This document shows positions 10,840 through 23,187 of a stretch of DNA of 64,000 nucleotides, piece by piece. The DNA is from Euglena gracilis (lineage: Eukaryota; Euglenida; Euglenophyceae; Euglenales): positions 95,856,406 through 95,920,405 of the forward strand of contig CP154956.1 of NCBI GenBank assembly GCA_039621445.1, read 5' to 3'. Position numbers and translations under genes: made by a program. The notes beneath the pieces are model-generated. The model was not told the DNA's origin. It saw only the letters and a list, made by a program, of their open reading frames with translations, and did no database searches. Numbering within the stretch: position 1 is the stretch's first letter; every line of letters begins with the position of its first letter.

Positions 10840-11180
10840 ACCCCAGATTTTTGCCATTTTCGGCCATTTTCGGCCGTTTTTTCCTATAGGTGGGGGTAAA
10901 ATTACCTTAAAATCCTTTCATACCAACAATGCATTTGATCATTCATGCAACGTGAAAATAGTTGTGAGCAACAAATCAAGCCAACCCATCCAAGGAGGTC
11001 TGTTTGGAATGGATGCTCAGGGATTAAAGAGGTCAAAGAGTTTTTGGTTGCAATATGCAAATGCAAGGTTTTGGGAATAAGTTTCTTTTTCCTAACATTG
11101 GATCAACTCCAACCGGAATCCACAAAAGAAACCTGGGGGGTTCTATCTTGAAAAGTTTCAAAAGAAATAAAATAAATGAG
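10840..11180. other. Unique intronic sequence, nothing recognised
   Basis: AT-rich DNA between the inferred exon at 10789-10830 and the hAT-like remnant. It contains repeated 'TTTTCGGCCATTTTCGG' near 10856, a phrase also found near 12485. I see no gene. Confidence 0.4.
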
Positions 11181-11650
11181 TCAAATTCCATCGGAATGAA
11201 GAGAACATTGACGAATGACGCAGCAGGCATTTTTGTTTGAAACTCTCACAAATAATTGACATTGTGAAAAATCTAAATGGCACAAATCCATGACTTCAAA
11301 AAAGCCTTGATGTAAAATTTCATCCATCATGTTAAGACGATCATCCGTTTGGATGTGGCGAAGTTGGGAGAAAATGCACTCAACTTGAGTGGCAGAGCAA
11401 ACACAAGCAAACATGTGATCGGCCCATAATGTTGAAATATTGACATCAAATGCGCTCACCCAATTGCTCCACTGCCACCGCGCACTGCGTCGGAGCCCAT
11501 TGGGGGAGCACCCCAAGCGGGTTCGCCACAAAGCTTGTGACAATGTCTCTTGAAGCCCCAAAGAGGCAACAGCAGCTCCCCGCGATAAGAAATTACCATC
11601 GTAGAGCGATTGTATCTCTCCAGGGTCTGCCGCCGAGATAAACTGCACCA
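11181..11650 (-). pseudogene. Remnant of a hAT-superfamily transposase C-terminus
   Basis: The - strand frame contains FACVCSATQVECIFSQLRHI followed by QTDDRLNMMDE. This resembles the hAT C-terminal dimerisation domain, whose hallmark is a conserved (S)xxxxE(R)xFSxxxxIxTxxR stretch. The upstream part (SRGAAVASLGLQETLSQ, then WSNWVSAFDVNISTLWADH) is compatible with the same family. No DDE catalytic residues, zinc finger or terminal repeats are visible nearby. The frame further upstream dissolves into simple repeats. It is therefore a fragment, lying in a presumed intron of the chlorophyll-binding gene and in the same orientation. Confidence 0.45.
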
Positions 11651-11654
11651 GCAC

Positions 11655-12180
11655 TTCTGCCATCTTGTCCAGTGTCTTGTCCAGCATCTGCATCTTGTCC
11701 AGTGTCTGCACCTTGTCTAGCATCTCCATCTTGTCCAGTGGCATCTTGTGCAGCATCTCCATCCATGCATCTTGTCCAGTATTTGCAACCACTGCATCTT
11801 GCCCAATATCTGCATTCAATGCATCTTGTCCAATATTTGCGTCTCGCCTAATGTCTTCATCCGTTTGCTCCCAACCCAGCAAAATGACCACAAAAACCCC
11901 CAAAAAGACCACAAAAAACCCAAAAATGACCACAAAAAGCCCCAAAAAGCAACCAAAATGACCTAAAATGTCTTGAAATAACCTAAAATTGCCTGAAAAC
12001 GCCCAAAAATGTTCATAAAAAATTGTTGGAAATAACCCAAAATCACCAAAATGGCGCAGAATGGCCAAAAATGCCATAAAATGTGCTCATATTGACACAA
12101 ATTTGCCCAATATTTGCCAAATCAGTGCAAAACAGCCCAAAATTAGCAAGAATTGATCCAAAATGGCCAAGATGGGTGTG
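11655..12180. repeat. Short tandem repeats (CATCTTGTCCAGTAT; CCAAAAATGACC)
   Basis: 11660-11850 repeats a roughly 15-18-bp unit around CATCTTGTCCAGTNTCTGC. 11880-12180 is a looser A/C-rich repeat of CCAAAAATG. On the - strand these read as LDKMQM repeats and phenylalanine-rich peptide, so they create a long but meaningless frame fused to the hAT remnant. Confidence 0.75.
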
Positions 12181-12520
12181 ACATTGGATATGTATGGATA
12201 AATTATCCCAAAAATGGGTTTAATTCTTCTAAATATACAAAAAAAATGCCATCATCGCCCTTGTCACCAAAATTTTCTGAAATATCACCAAAACCTTCAG
12301 CTTTGGCCCAAATAACCCATTCGGAGGAATTCTTTGAGCATGTGCTGCAGGGCCAGGCATAATGGCAGGAGAAGAGAGGCTGCACAGCAACAAGAATCAA
12401 TCGCACTGGAAATTGCCCCTCGGGGAAAAAGAAACTGTTAGACGAAAAAAAACTCGAAAAAATTGCAACAATTTGTTTTCTCATTTTCGGCCATTTTCGG
12501 CCATTTTCGGCCATTTTTAC

Positions 12521-12659
12521 TGTAGGTGCTTGGTCATCCCCAACTTCCGCCCGGTCTTGGCCAGCTCCGCCTGCTCCAGCGCCTCGAAATGTTCCAGCAG
12601 GGCCTTGGCCTGGCGCCGTTGGCCACAGGTCTCCACTGAACAGCCCCGCCGGCTCAGGT
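12521..12659 (-). CDS. Internal exon, probably of the chlorophyll-binding gene
   Basis: The - strand segment runs from a CAACACCAG acceptor to a CTACA|GTAAAA donor. It encodes LSRRGCSVETCGQRR, QAKALLEHFEALEQAELAKT and GRKLGMTKHL(Q), an amphipathic, charged, well-balanced peptide. Its 3' phase (CA) is completed to CAG by the first base of the exon at 10789-10830. I do not recognise the domain. It would form a soluble segment before the membrane helix. The link to the neighbouring exons rests on splice sites and phase only, across an intron of about 1.7 kb. On the + strand the same DNA has no comparable frame. Confidence 0.45.
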
Positions 12660-13728
12660 CTGGTGTTGGGTCAGTTCCACAAAGTTGTCTTTTTTTTAAG
12701 GCACGGGGTCAGCCACCACCCCACAGGCCCCTTGCAGGGGGTGGAAGGCGCTAGCCCAGCCATGAAAACGCGCAAAAAATGCGCAAAAAAATGCGCAAAA
12801 AAACATGCGCAAAAAAAAGCACAAAAAATGTGTAAAGTCTGAGAAAAAAGTCTAAAAACCACAAAAATGCAAAATTATCCAAAAAAAAACATGGACAAAA
12901 AATGGCATCAAAGTTACAACAATTCTATGGAATTATGCGGAAAACATCAGTTCCAAAAAAGTGGAAATTTTCAAAAAAAATGTCATCAATATATTCGAAA
13001 AACTGGGTTGCCCACCAAAATGTTCCAAAAAAATACTAAAAAAAATCAAAAAATGCACAAAAAAACATCAAAAATGAATTTTGATTTTTTTCTTGTCTTT
13101 CGGGGGGGTCTTTCCCCCCCAGTTGGGTTCTGGGTGGTGCACTCACAACAGAGATTTTTTGTTTGAAGGTCGGTGACCCAGGGCAGCACCTGGAGGGTAT
13201 TGGAGGGAGGGTGTCATTGCAAACAAAAACCTGAGTGGAACCCTGGGTGGAATTCCACGGTGACATAAGTCGGCGCAGGACTGGGCTCTGTGGGAGCAAG
13301 CAAATACGTGTGAGTTTTGGGGTTTTTTCTTTTTTCTTTTACATCAGCCCGCACAACCCCCCGAAAAGAAAACCCCTGCTGGTCAGGAATGTGCACTGTC
13401 CAGATGGCTTCTGGGGGGGGGGGGGGTTGCTTCAGGGCACCTTCCAGGCGCTTTTTTTTTCAGGGTTTCAAGGCCAATGCAAATATTCCAGTTTGGGCCA
13501 TTTTTGACACTTTTTCTGAAAATTTACAGAGCCCTCCCTGGGCAGGGTATTGATTGAGAGGGGCCTTCCGGGAAACCCAAAAAATTACCCATTTAGCTGC
13601 AGCGCTTCACGCTGATGTTTCAAAAAAAAGTGCGCGAAAACGCGTTTTTGGGGGTCTATTTCAAGGCCCCAAAATTTTTTGGAGCTGCAAAAATTTTTGT
13701 GCAGGGGGCCTCGGTCCGAAATAGGGTT
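12660..13728. other. A-rich and G-run DNA, no gene recognised
   Basis: The stretch has TGCGCAAAAAA repeats (12770-12830), A-rich DNA to 13080, and a - strand copy of the 'CAATACCCTGCCC' dispersed repeat near 13535. Open frames here are short and compositionally simple. Confidence 0.4.
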
Positions 13729-14128
13729 TTTTTAATACCGGGGGGGGGGGGGGGGGGGTCCCCCCCCCCCCACCCACCCCCTGGGGGGGGGGGCCAAGGG
13801 GGGTCCCAGTGGGTCCCGGGGGACCCACAAAAAATGGCCGAAAAATCGCGAAAAATGCTAAAAATAGCACTTTTTCGGCGCCTTCGGTGCCGAAAAGTCT
13901 ATCCCACCCCCCTCTGGGGGGACCAGGGGTTTTTTTTTAAGACCGGGGGGGGAGGGGGGGGCCCCCCCCCCCCCCCCCCCCCCGTGGGGCGGCCCGCCAA
14001 GGGGGGGGGGGGGGGGGTCCGGGGGACCCACAAAAAATGGCCGAAAAATCGCGAAAAGTGCTAAAAATAGCACTTTTTCGGCGCCTGCCGCGCCGAAAAG
14101 TATATCCCACCCCCCTCCGGGGGGACCC
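13729..14128 (+). repeat. Hairpin repeat family H, copies 2 and 3 in tandem
   Basis: Two units of about 200 bp share T-run-AA(T/G)ACCGGGGGGG, then CCCACAAAAAATGGCCGAAAAATCGCG. They also share TAGCACTTTTTCGGCGCC with its complement GCCGAAAAGT, then ATCCCACCCCCCTC. The hairpin with the TTCGG or TGCCG loop is the best conserved part. G and C homopolymers of 10-25 bases flank it. G/C-rich debris of the same family extends to about 14300. Confidence 0.8.
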
Positions 14129-14778
14129 CCCCCCCGGGGGGGGGAAGGGGTCCGGCGGACCCCACCCCCCCCCCCCCTCCCCCCCCCCCCCCCCCCCCGG
14201 GGGTCCAAACTTAAAAAATCCCTGGGGGGACCCCCCCGGGGGCTTGGCCGGACCCACCCACCCTCCCCCCTCCCCCCCCGGGGGTCCACGACTAAAAAAA
14301 CCCCTGGTCCGAAGGGGGGGTCCTGCGGGTCGGCGGGAAAAGGTGGCCGGCTGGAAAAGAAAAGGGTGCTGGCTGGCCCTCCGCCCCACAGTTGGGAGCA
14401 GCACCCGACCGGTACCCAAAAATGCCCAAAAAAAAGCCTGAATCCAGCTGGGTTGGCATTTTGCAGCCAGAACGAGGAGGTGAAACCCCAAAAACCGCCC
14501 AAAAAATCCCATTTTTGTGGCCATTTTTGGCGAATTTTTTCTGCCCAGCCCAGCTTCGTCGAGCCGGACCCAACTTTATTTCAGCGGGAAAAACCCCCCA
14601 GGGGGGGTCCACAACCCTGGTGGGCGGTGCTGGCTGGGAAAAGGTGCTGGCTGGCTGGACCCTCCCTGGGGGTAAGGGTCCCCTCCAGCTTAAGAAAACC
14701 CATGGTTTCAACTTAAGCGCAGGTGGAGCCCCCCCCCCCCCCCCGGTCCAGGAGGGGGGGGGGACCCACTGCAGTGCG
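14129..14778. other. G/C homopolymer-rich DNA, no gene recognised
   Basis: Runs of C and G alternate with phrases such as GGTGCTGGCTGG. Long frames on either strand translate to Pro/Gly strings and are not credible. Confidence 0.5.
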
Positions 14779-14838
14779 GACAAAAATTATGGGAAACCAC
14801 CCCGATTTTCCCATAATTTTTCCCGTAATTTTTGTCCG
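14779..14838. repeat. Hairpin of GGACAAAAATTATGGGA
   Basis: GGACAAAAATTATGGGAAA is followed by TTTTCCCATAATTTTT and CCCGTAATTTTTGTCC, giving an imperfect inverted repeat. Related CCCGTAATTTTTGTC phrases recur at 15351 and 15368. Confidence 0.6.
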
Positions 14839-15627
14839 GCGTACCTTTCCCACGCCCTTCATATGTGGTGACTCCAAAGAGGTTCACAAAACACAAACCA
14901 AAGAGTGAAAGTCCCAATGGACAGAGAACACTGTCCAAGGTCTAAATGGGGCAAACTGCAGAGGTGTGGTCGGAAAAGCAACCATCACAGACATGGTCAC
15001 CACACACACAACACATTTGCATGCGGTCTGGCCACCACACTCACATGGAAACAAAGACGCAGGCTGCATGGTGGCCTGAAGAGCTGCACCCAGGCTTTTG
15101 TCCCAGATGCAAGGAGGGGATTGGAAATATCCCCATCCAAAAGCCTGCAAAAACTCTGAATCTTTCTCCTTATTATTCTCTTATTATGGAGTCCATTGCA
15201 AAAAAAGATCTGCAAAAAAAAACATTTTCAAAAGGTGTTTTCGCTCAAAAAGAAAAATTGGAAAAAAACTGAAAATTTATCCTCTGTTGTCTTCCAAAAT
15301 GAAAATCTTCCCATAATTAATCAAAAGCAAAACTTTCCCCATTAATTTTTTTCCCGTAATTTTTGTCTCCCGTAATTTTTGTCTTCACTGTAAACAATGG
15401 CGCGACCTGGGTGACTGATTTTCAGCCCAGCGCTTTGCGCTTTTGCACTTTGCGCTGGGCCGAAAAATTTTTACCCCCCAAGATGACCAAAAAGTGCCAT
15501 TTTGGACACTTTTTGAGCAAAAATTTGTCAAAAATGCAAAAAAAAAATTGGTGCAAAGTGCCGGAGGGAAAAATTTGACCTTTTTGGGGGGGTCCAGGGG
15601 ACCCCCCAGGCAGGGGTTGGTTGTTTT

Positions 15628-15845
15628 TTTAGTACCGGGGGGGGGAGGGGGGGTCCCCCTCACCCACCCACCCCCTGGGGGGGCCCAAGGGGGGGGTCCC
15701 GGGGGACCCACAAAAAATGGCCAAAAAATCGCGAAAAGTGCAAAAATAGCACTTTTTCGGCGCCTTCGGCGCCGAAAAGTATATCCCACCCCCCTCCGGG
15801 GGACCCCCCCGGGGGGGGGGGGGCTCGGCCGGACCCACCCACCCT
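15628..15845 (+). repeat. Hairpin repeat family H, copy 4
   Basis: A complete unit with TTTTTTTAGTACCGGGGGG, CCCACAAAAAATGGCC, the hairpin CACTTTTTCGGCGCC-TTC-GGCGCCGAAAAGT and a terminal GGCTCGGCCGGACCCACCC. The hairpin arms are perfect in this copy. Confidence 0.85.
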
Positions 15846-17230
15846 AATATTATTTGGGGGGGGAATGATTTGGGGGGTTTACTGCATCTTGAGTGTTCTT
15901 GACACACACAACACCCACTCACCCACCCACCCAAACACCCATGACGAAATTCTTGCCGCTCAACGTGAGCAGAAAATGAATAACCCCAACAACTTCAGCT
16001 GCCGAAATAATCCCCCCCCCCAATTTTTCACTGACTGCCACAGAAAAAAATGTGTTTCCTGGGAGCTGGAGCCAGGGTGTTGTTTAAGAAAATTTGACCC
16101 CAACCCAAGGGGAGGGGGTCCAGCCAGCCAGCAGCCTTTTTCCAGCTGCGGACCTCGGACCAGAGGCGTTTTTTTTAAGGCGTAAATTTTGAAATTTTTT
16201 GACGTTTTTTTTTAGGTTTTTAAAGCATTTCTAAACTTTTAAGGCATCTGTTTTTTAGGTAAAGCCAAGGGCCATCCCAGCATCGAACAGGGTCCAAAAG
16301 TAAAAAGGTCCAAAACCAATTTTTCTGATAGACAATGTTCCAGCGATGCCAGAAAGCTTTTTTTTCTTTGCAGTTGGCTTGTTTTTGCCGAAATTTTGTG
16401 ACTTCATTTTCGGCTCAAATTTCGAAAATTTTATGAAAATGATTCTTTAAAATTTTTAAGGTTTTTTAGGCACTTTGGCCAATTTTTTGAGGCGTTTTTA
16501 AGGTTTTCAAGGGTTTTTTTGAGGCGCCTTAAAGAATACCCCCTGCCTCAGACCCACCCCCATCGATGAGCTGTATTTATTTATTTATGGACGGTAACAG
16601 ATTTTTGACTTTTGTGTAAAAGTGGTGCAAAAATGGGGGATGGATCGACCCTGGGTAAGGACTTCCACCCCCCTTGTCCAAAACACATCGTGTCGTTAAG
16701 AACATCATCTGTTTTATTCTTTTGATGCATGTTGCTTTTTGAAAGGCCTGTCATTGACCCCCTGTGTCAATGCCATTTTCCTGGAGCATTGACATGTCTT
16801 GGAAATGTCAATGTCTTGTTTCCAGCCAGGGGTTGTAAGCAATGCACTGCTTGCAAAGAACTTGGCTGGAACCAAGTTTTTTTGTGTGTGCAAATTTTGC
16901 ATTATTTCTGCCATGTTCGGATTGAAAATGCAAAGGATGATACCATTTTGCACATTTCTGAGACAAGAATTGGACCTACCAATTCTTGTCGATTTTGAGG
17001 GTGGCCAACATAAACACAACACATTTCGTGGTCAAATATTTACACCCAAAACTCACCATCACTTCCTTTGCCAAATAATGTTCCCCCCAAATAATAATCT
17101 CCTGGAAACTTTTCTCCCTCTGACGACCCGGACCCCCCTGTCATGTACCTCTGTACCCACTGACCTCTCATTATAAGGACCTGTCACCCACCTGTGTATT
17201 TGCCAGGGCAGTTATCTTTTTACCCCCCCC
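15846..17230. other. Mixed unique sequence, no gene recognised
   Basis: Contains T-rich phrases (16190-16520) and a stretch at 16700-17180 with balanced composition and an open + frame of 125 codons (16799-17176). That frame has several cysteines but no motif, and no splice or start signals convinced me. Confidence 0.35.
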
Positions 17231-17239
17231 TCCCCTAGT

Positions 17240-17480
17240 CGTATGACCGGGTTCCTGCAACCTGTGACCGGGGGGGGGTGGTCGTAACACCCCCATAACC
17301 TGCAACCTGTGACCGGGGGGGGTGGTCGTAAATGAGGGGGCGGTCATAGGTAAGGTGGTGTTAAATTTTTCGCAACCTGCAACCTGTGACCGGGGGGGGG
17401 GGTGGTCATAACACCCCCATGACCTGCAACCTGTGACCGGGGGGTGGTCGTAAATGAGGGGTGGTCGTACGACTAGGGGG
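17240..17480 (+). repeat. Repeats of CAACCTGTGACCGGGGGG
   Basis: Five or so copies of a unit ACCTGCAACCTGTGACCGGG plus GGTGGTCGTAA appear here. More occur at 19960-20000 and 20218-20290. The unit moves with a variable G-run. Confidence 0.8.
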
Positions 17481-18540
17481 GGGGGTAATTATTTTCTTAA
17501 CCCCTTTCACCCAAAAGACTGACCAAGGGCCGGACTGGGACTTGAATGGGGTCAAAATTTAAAAGTCGAACTACAGATTTTTTTGATGATTTGGGTGGAT
17601 GGCGATCGTCCAAGGATGTCAGGAATCAATTTTTTTTCCTGATGTCGACCTGTTCTTGCCGAAAAATGCCAAATTTCCTTGCCCATTTTCCTGTATTTAT
17701 CTTTTTGCTTTTATTCCTTAAGAACTGCCCTGGTGCTGACCTGACAGGTGACAGTTTCCCGGAGGGGGGGGGCAGAACGGGAATTGGCCAAACAGCCAGG
17801 GTGGTGGGTGTGGGGGGTGGTCGACCCCCCCCACCTCCTCCTGTGTTTCCGGGAGCACCAATTTTCGACGCCCCAAAATTTCCCGACCTTCGGCGCCGGG
17901 TGGAGTTGTTATAAAAAAAAAAGGTCCACTCAATTTTTCATTTTTCAAAATGTGTTGGGTGTCGAAAAGTGTTGGGTGCAGGCTTGTGTTTAGTCGGGTG
18001 CCTACCCCACTGGGGGGGGGGTGCTAGGGGCAGCCACCCTGTAGCACCCGTCCGACCCCCCCAGGGGTGGGGTTTTGGGGGGTGCCTGCCCATAGCAGGC
18101 ACCCCCCTCTGACCCGGAAAAGGGGATTTTCAATGAAAAATTTCTTGGTCCCCCAGGACCCCCCGGGGGTGTGCCTGTATGGGCAGGCACCCTATAGCAA
18201 CCCCCCCCCCCGGTCGGTAAGCACAAGCATGGTTGGGTGACAGGTCAACGAGTACAGAGAGACAGATTTTATTTTTATGGTGACAGGACAGTGAGTATGG
18301 GAGCTTAGGTGACAATTTCCCAGGGAGGACAATTTCCTGGGGGGGGGGGTTGGTAATATTCCCCAGGATTTGTTCCCGACCATGATTGCTTTTTTATAAT
18401 AATAAAAAAGCGTGTTGCAGCATCTTTTCTCCGGTTCCTGCTTCCTGGTTCCTGGTGCTGATAAAGGCTTTTCTTAACCTGGAGGTGACCCCCATCCCCC
18501 AGGGACTGAGCGGTGGTTTTGCGGGGGGGGGGTACACCGA

Positions 18541-19095
18541 ATGCTCCAACAACGCGGATTAGCCTCGTTGTTCGGAAATGCGAAATGCGTCATTCCTCAT
18601 CACAATTTCGATCACACTTGGTACGGATTTGATGCGGAATGGGGAAAACCCCAACCTGTCCACACTCCCTTGGGATTAACCCTTGAGGTTATGGAAGACA
18701 GTCCGCATGATTGTGGATCCATTCATTGTGCTTCTTCACTCCAACCCGGAAATCGGGCACAGGAATACGCGAAACGCGTATGGAATGCTTTCAATTTTAG
18801 TCAATATCGCATTTTGAAACAATGGTTTTCCAAAATCGCGACATTGGCTGATTCCTTTGATTTGGCATTGGAAATCGATGCCATTTCATCCAGGGCGCAT
18901 GCCCGTTTGCCACGTCATTGGTCACGACACTCCAACGCATTTGATAAATTTTGGGGTGATACGGTGTTATGGATGCACCCTCCCCCAAAACTTATCGAAT
19001 GTGCGGTTGAGAAAATTCTGCGGGATGAAGCCCGTGGAGCAACCCCCAAATATAAACAACCCTTTGGCCAATTTTTGGCCGACACCCAAATGTAA
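18541..19095 (+). pseudogene. Fragment resembling retroelement pol downstream of RNase H (DIRS-like)
   Basis: A 184-codon frame carries NFSQYRILKQWFSKIATLA, then SSRAHARLPRHWSR, NAFDKFWGDTVLWMHPPP and KLIECAVEKILRDEARG. This order resembles the segment that follows RNase H in DIRS-type and some other retroelement polyproteins: F..i-DlFAs..Na.lPryw-aFd..W-lw.nPPf.li..vv.Ki. I see no reverse transcriptase upstream and no tyrosine recombinase downstream. The frame ends soon after the PP motif, so it is at best a fragment. It might alternatively be an unrecognised host gene. Confidence 0.35.
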
Positions 19096-19429
19096 ACAAC
19101 CCCCAAATATGGCAGATATGAAAGGAATTGCATTAAAACGGCATAACAATGGCAGAAATCAGCGAATTCCAAACACAAGCTGCCAATTTTCTGGGGCCAA
19201 TTTTCAGAAATACAAATATAAGCAACTGGTTGCTTATATTTGGGAGGGGTTTACTGGAGTGATTTTTGGATGGAAAGACTGGTGCCTCCTGCGGCAAAAA
19301 GCGCTGGGGGCAAAAAATGAATGGCTCCTGCGTCCTGTCACCAGGTTCAAGGCCCCGGGGGCTGGCTAGCCATTTTGCCAGAAACTGGGAAAAATGGACT
19401 AGCCAGACGGGGGGTCCAGGGGGTCCCCT

Positions 19430-19515
19430 TGGTTGCACTAAGGCTTGTCTGTCTATGGTCGGCGCTGTTCGCTTCTGGCCCAGTTTGTGTGGTAAGTGGC
19501 CAGGGTGCCCCCCCA
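19430..19515 (+). repeat. Dispersed repeat (TTGCACTAAGGCTTGTCTG), copy 3
   Basis: Matches 10158-10250 by eye: TTGCACTAAGGCTT, GGCGCT.ttcCGCTTCTGGC-CAGTT and AAGTGGCCAGGG. No coding signal. Confidence 0.6.
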
Positions 19516-19706
19516 ACTGGAAAAAAATTTTTCTTCCGTCACTGCTCTCCGAGGTGGAAATGGGGTTTTTAATCTATTTTTGGCGGATAAAAGAAATGCC
19601 CAAAAATGGGCATTTTTGGCAAGTTGTGGGAGTCCCAAAAAATTTTTGGTGTTTCCGCAAGTCACTGGAAAAAAATTATCCACCAGCCAGTCCTGCTAGC
19701 TGATCA

Positions 19707-19817
19707 CATATACATATACATATACATATTCATATACATAGACATATACGTATACGTATACATATACGTATACGTATACGTATACGTATACGTATACGTA
19801 TACATATACGTATACAT

Positions 19818-19851
<34 letters not shown>

Positions 19852-19858
19852 GCATAAA
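19707..19858. repeat. CATATA/CGTATA hexanucleotide microsatellite
   Basis: About 150 bp of alternating ACATAT and ACGTAT hexamers, with the CGTATA variant concentrated in the centre. Confidence 0.95.
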
Positions 19859-20305
19859 CATGATCCCCCCGGGGGGTCCGCTAGGATTTCTCATGTTTGG
19901 ACTAGCTGCAGTACCCCCCGGGGGGTGCTGCAAACCCTTACCTCCCCCTTGTCGTACGACCGGGAACCTGCAACCTGCGACCGGGGGGGGGGGGGGCGTT
20001 ATAGTGGGGATGGTTGTTGTTCACAATATTGACCAATACCGACGGGGACCTGAACTGTCGTCATGGGTGCGCCGAAGGACCTTGTACATGGAGGCTTTCG
20101 AGCCATCGATACAGGTGTACAAACCATGAGCGCCGGTGGGGAACATGGAAAATGCCTGGAAAAAGGCGGCATGCATGCATCTTCATACAACCTCAAAAAA
20201 CCTCTTTTTTTGGTCCTGACCTGCAACCTGTGACCGGGGGGGGGGGGGGCGTTAGACCCCCCCTAACCTGCAACCTGCGACCGGGGGGGTGGCTGCCTGT
20301 CGCAC

Positions 20306-21564
<1,259 letters not shown>

Positions 21565-21681
21565 CAGCAGCAAGCATCGCATAGTTCGGGACCGGCCCCA
21601 GAGGTGGGAGCGCTTGCTGTGGCTGGGGCTTCCGCCCGAAGATGTACACCAAGCCCGCGACCAGCGTCATGACAAGGCTAC
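21565..21681 (-). CDS. Candidate exon with a transmembrane helix
   Basis: On the - strand a TTTCTGGCAG acceptor and a GCTG|GTGAAG donor bound 117 nt. The exon encodes SLVMTLVAGLVYIFG, a clear hydrophobic helix, then RKPQPQQALPPLGPVPNYA and MLAA. The 3' phase (G) would join the AC of the exon at 12659 to make Asp, so it could be an upstream exon of the chlorophyll-binding gene across an intron of about 8.9 kb. That link is inference from phase alone. It may instead belong to another - strand gene. Confidence 0.3.
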
Positions 21682-21689
21682 CTGCCAGA

Positions 21690-22225
21690 AACAGGCTTTC
21701 AAATTTCAAATCTTAAGGCGAGGCCGACCCCACCCGGCCACCTGGGGGGGGGGGGTGCCTGCCTTCCGTCACCCAGATTTGACCCCCTGGGGGTGTAACA
21801 CGGCCAAAAATGCCCAGGCACGGCGCTGGAGGCACTGGAGGCCCAGTAAGCCTGGCAGGCACCGAGCCCCAGCAGGGGACGCGCCGATTTTAAATCAAAC
21901 TTTTCCTTTGGCGCTTTTGATGCCAAAGGATTTTTTCTTTGCGGTGTGCCCTGGTGGGGTCAACTCCTCCCCCAGGCTTTCCCAAACAACCCTTCCCAAG
22001 GGGGTTGATGTCTGCTGTAAAGGAGCTTTTTCCGAGTTTTGGAAAATGGTAAAAACAAAACATAGTAATTTTTCTGCGACTGACCCACAGAGGATTTGAG
22101 GGTCCAGCTTGGTTTCTTCCCGCAGACCAACACATCAATCATAATCTTTTTGCAGTCAACTGTCATTTTTTGACCTTTCGTCCATTTGCTTCAGCCCTGG
22201 GGCAACAACCCAGGCAACCCAGGTT
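21690..22225. other. No gene recognised
   Basis: Unique to moderately repetitive DNA with G and C runs. Frames on both strands are short and unconvincing. Confidence 0.35.
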
Positions 22226-22375
22226 ACAGCTAACGCCCCTGTTGTTGGAAAGGATCGACATTTTAAATGGAACTCCAGAGAACAGCTTGTTGGAACTTTT
22301 TCACAGAGTTTTGAAATATCTTCAAAAATCATTTGAAAGTTTTGACAGCATTCATGGAATACTTTGACATATTTT
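22226..22375 (+). repeat. Dispersed repeat (ACGCCCCTGTTGT..GGAACTTTTT), copy 2
   Basis: The partner of 10400-10540. It is slightly longer, and continues into phrases with 'TTTGACAGCATTCATGGAAT'. Confidence 0.6.
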
Positions 22376-22509
22376 TATGCAAAAATTGACACAGCATTTG
22401 AGACATCAATGTGCTGTTTCATCAAAAAAGGGTTGTTTCATGAATTATGTCAAACAGTTTAGAACAAAATGTCATTTTAAGCCAAAAATCCTGTCAAAAA
22501 GTCACATAT

Positions 22510-22690
22510 GTACCCCCCCCCGGGAAACTGTCACCTGACAGGTTGGCCAATACCGGGGACCTGACAACTTCCTATCATGACAGGTTGGCCCGTACCAGGG
22601 ACCCTGACAGTTTCCCGGGCGGGACCCTGACAGGTTCTCGGGCATGACAATTTCCTGGGGGGGGGGTAGGTAAAACCCTGTCAAAACGTT
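22510..22690 (+). repeat. Repeats of CCTGACAGGTTGGCC / GACAGTTTCCCGGG
   Basis: Five partial copies of a 35-45-bp unit containing CCTGACAGGTT and TTCCCGGG. Related phrases occur at 17740 and 18230-18340. Confidence 0.7.
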
Positions 22691-23063
22691 CAGGAAATTC
22701 TGTCAAAGCGTTTAATACTCTGTCATTTCTTTGTGAGAATGGTCAATCCATTCCAAGAATAAGAGGGCGCCAGCTGCATTTTAGGAACCAGGGGGAGGGG
22801 GGGTTCAGGGAGATCGACTTTTGGGGGTCAATTTGGAGTCCCAAAACATTTTTTGCGAGCCCGGGTCGCAACACTTAAAAAAAAATCTCTGAACCCGGGA
22901 CAAAGATGTGCGGGAAGCCCTATGGTGCCAAATCGGTCTCCCCCTCTCAAAACCCAAAACCCCTCTCAAAAACCAATGCAAAAAAATGAAATTTTTCGGG
23001 ATTCTTCTTAACTATGCAATTTCCATGTTCTCTCCCCAGAATGTACTCCTCAGGTGTACATTT

Positions 23064-23100
23064 ATATATATATACACACACACACACATATATATATATG

Positions 23101-23131
<31 letters not shown>

Positions 23132-23178
23132 GTGTGTTTGTATATATATATACACACACACACACATATATATATATC
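23064..23178. repeat. (TA)n/(CA)n microsatellite
   Basis: The TA tracts are symmetrical around (CA)n blocks, so the region is itself nearly palindromic. It is bounded on the left by ATGTAC-TCCTCAGGT-GTACAT, whose loop sequence recurs in the palindrome at 23188. Confidence 0.9.
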
Positions 23179-23187
23179 AGAGGTATA

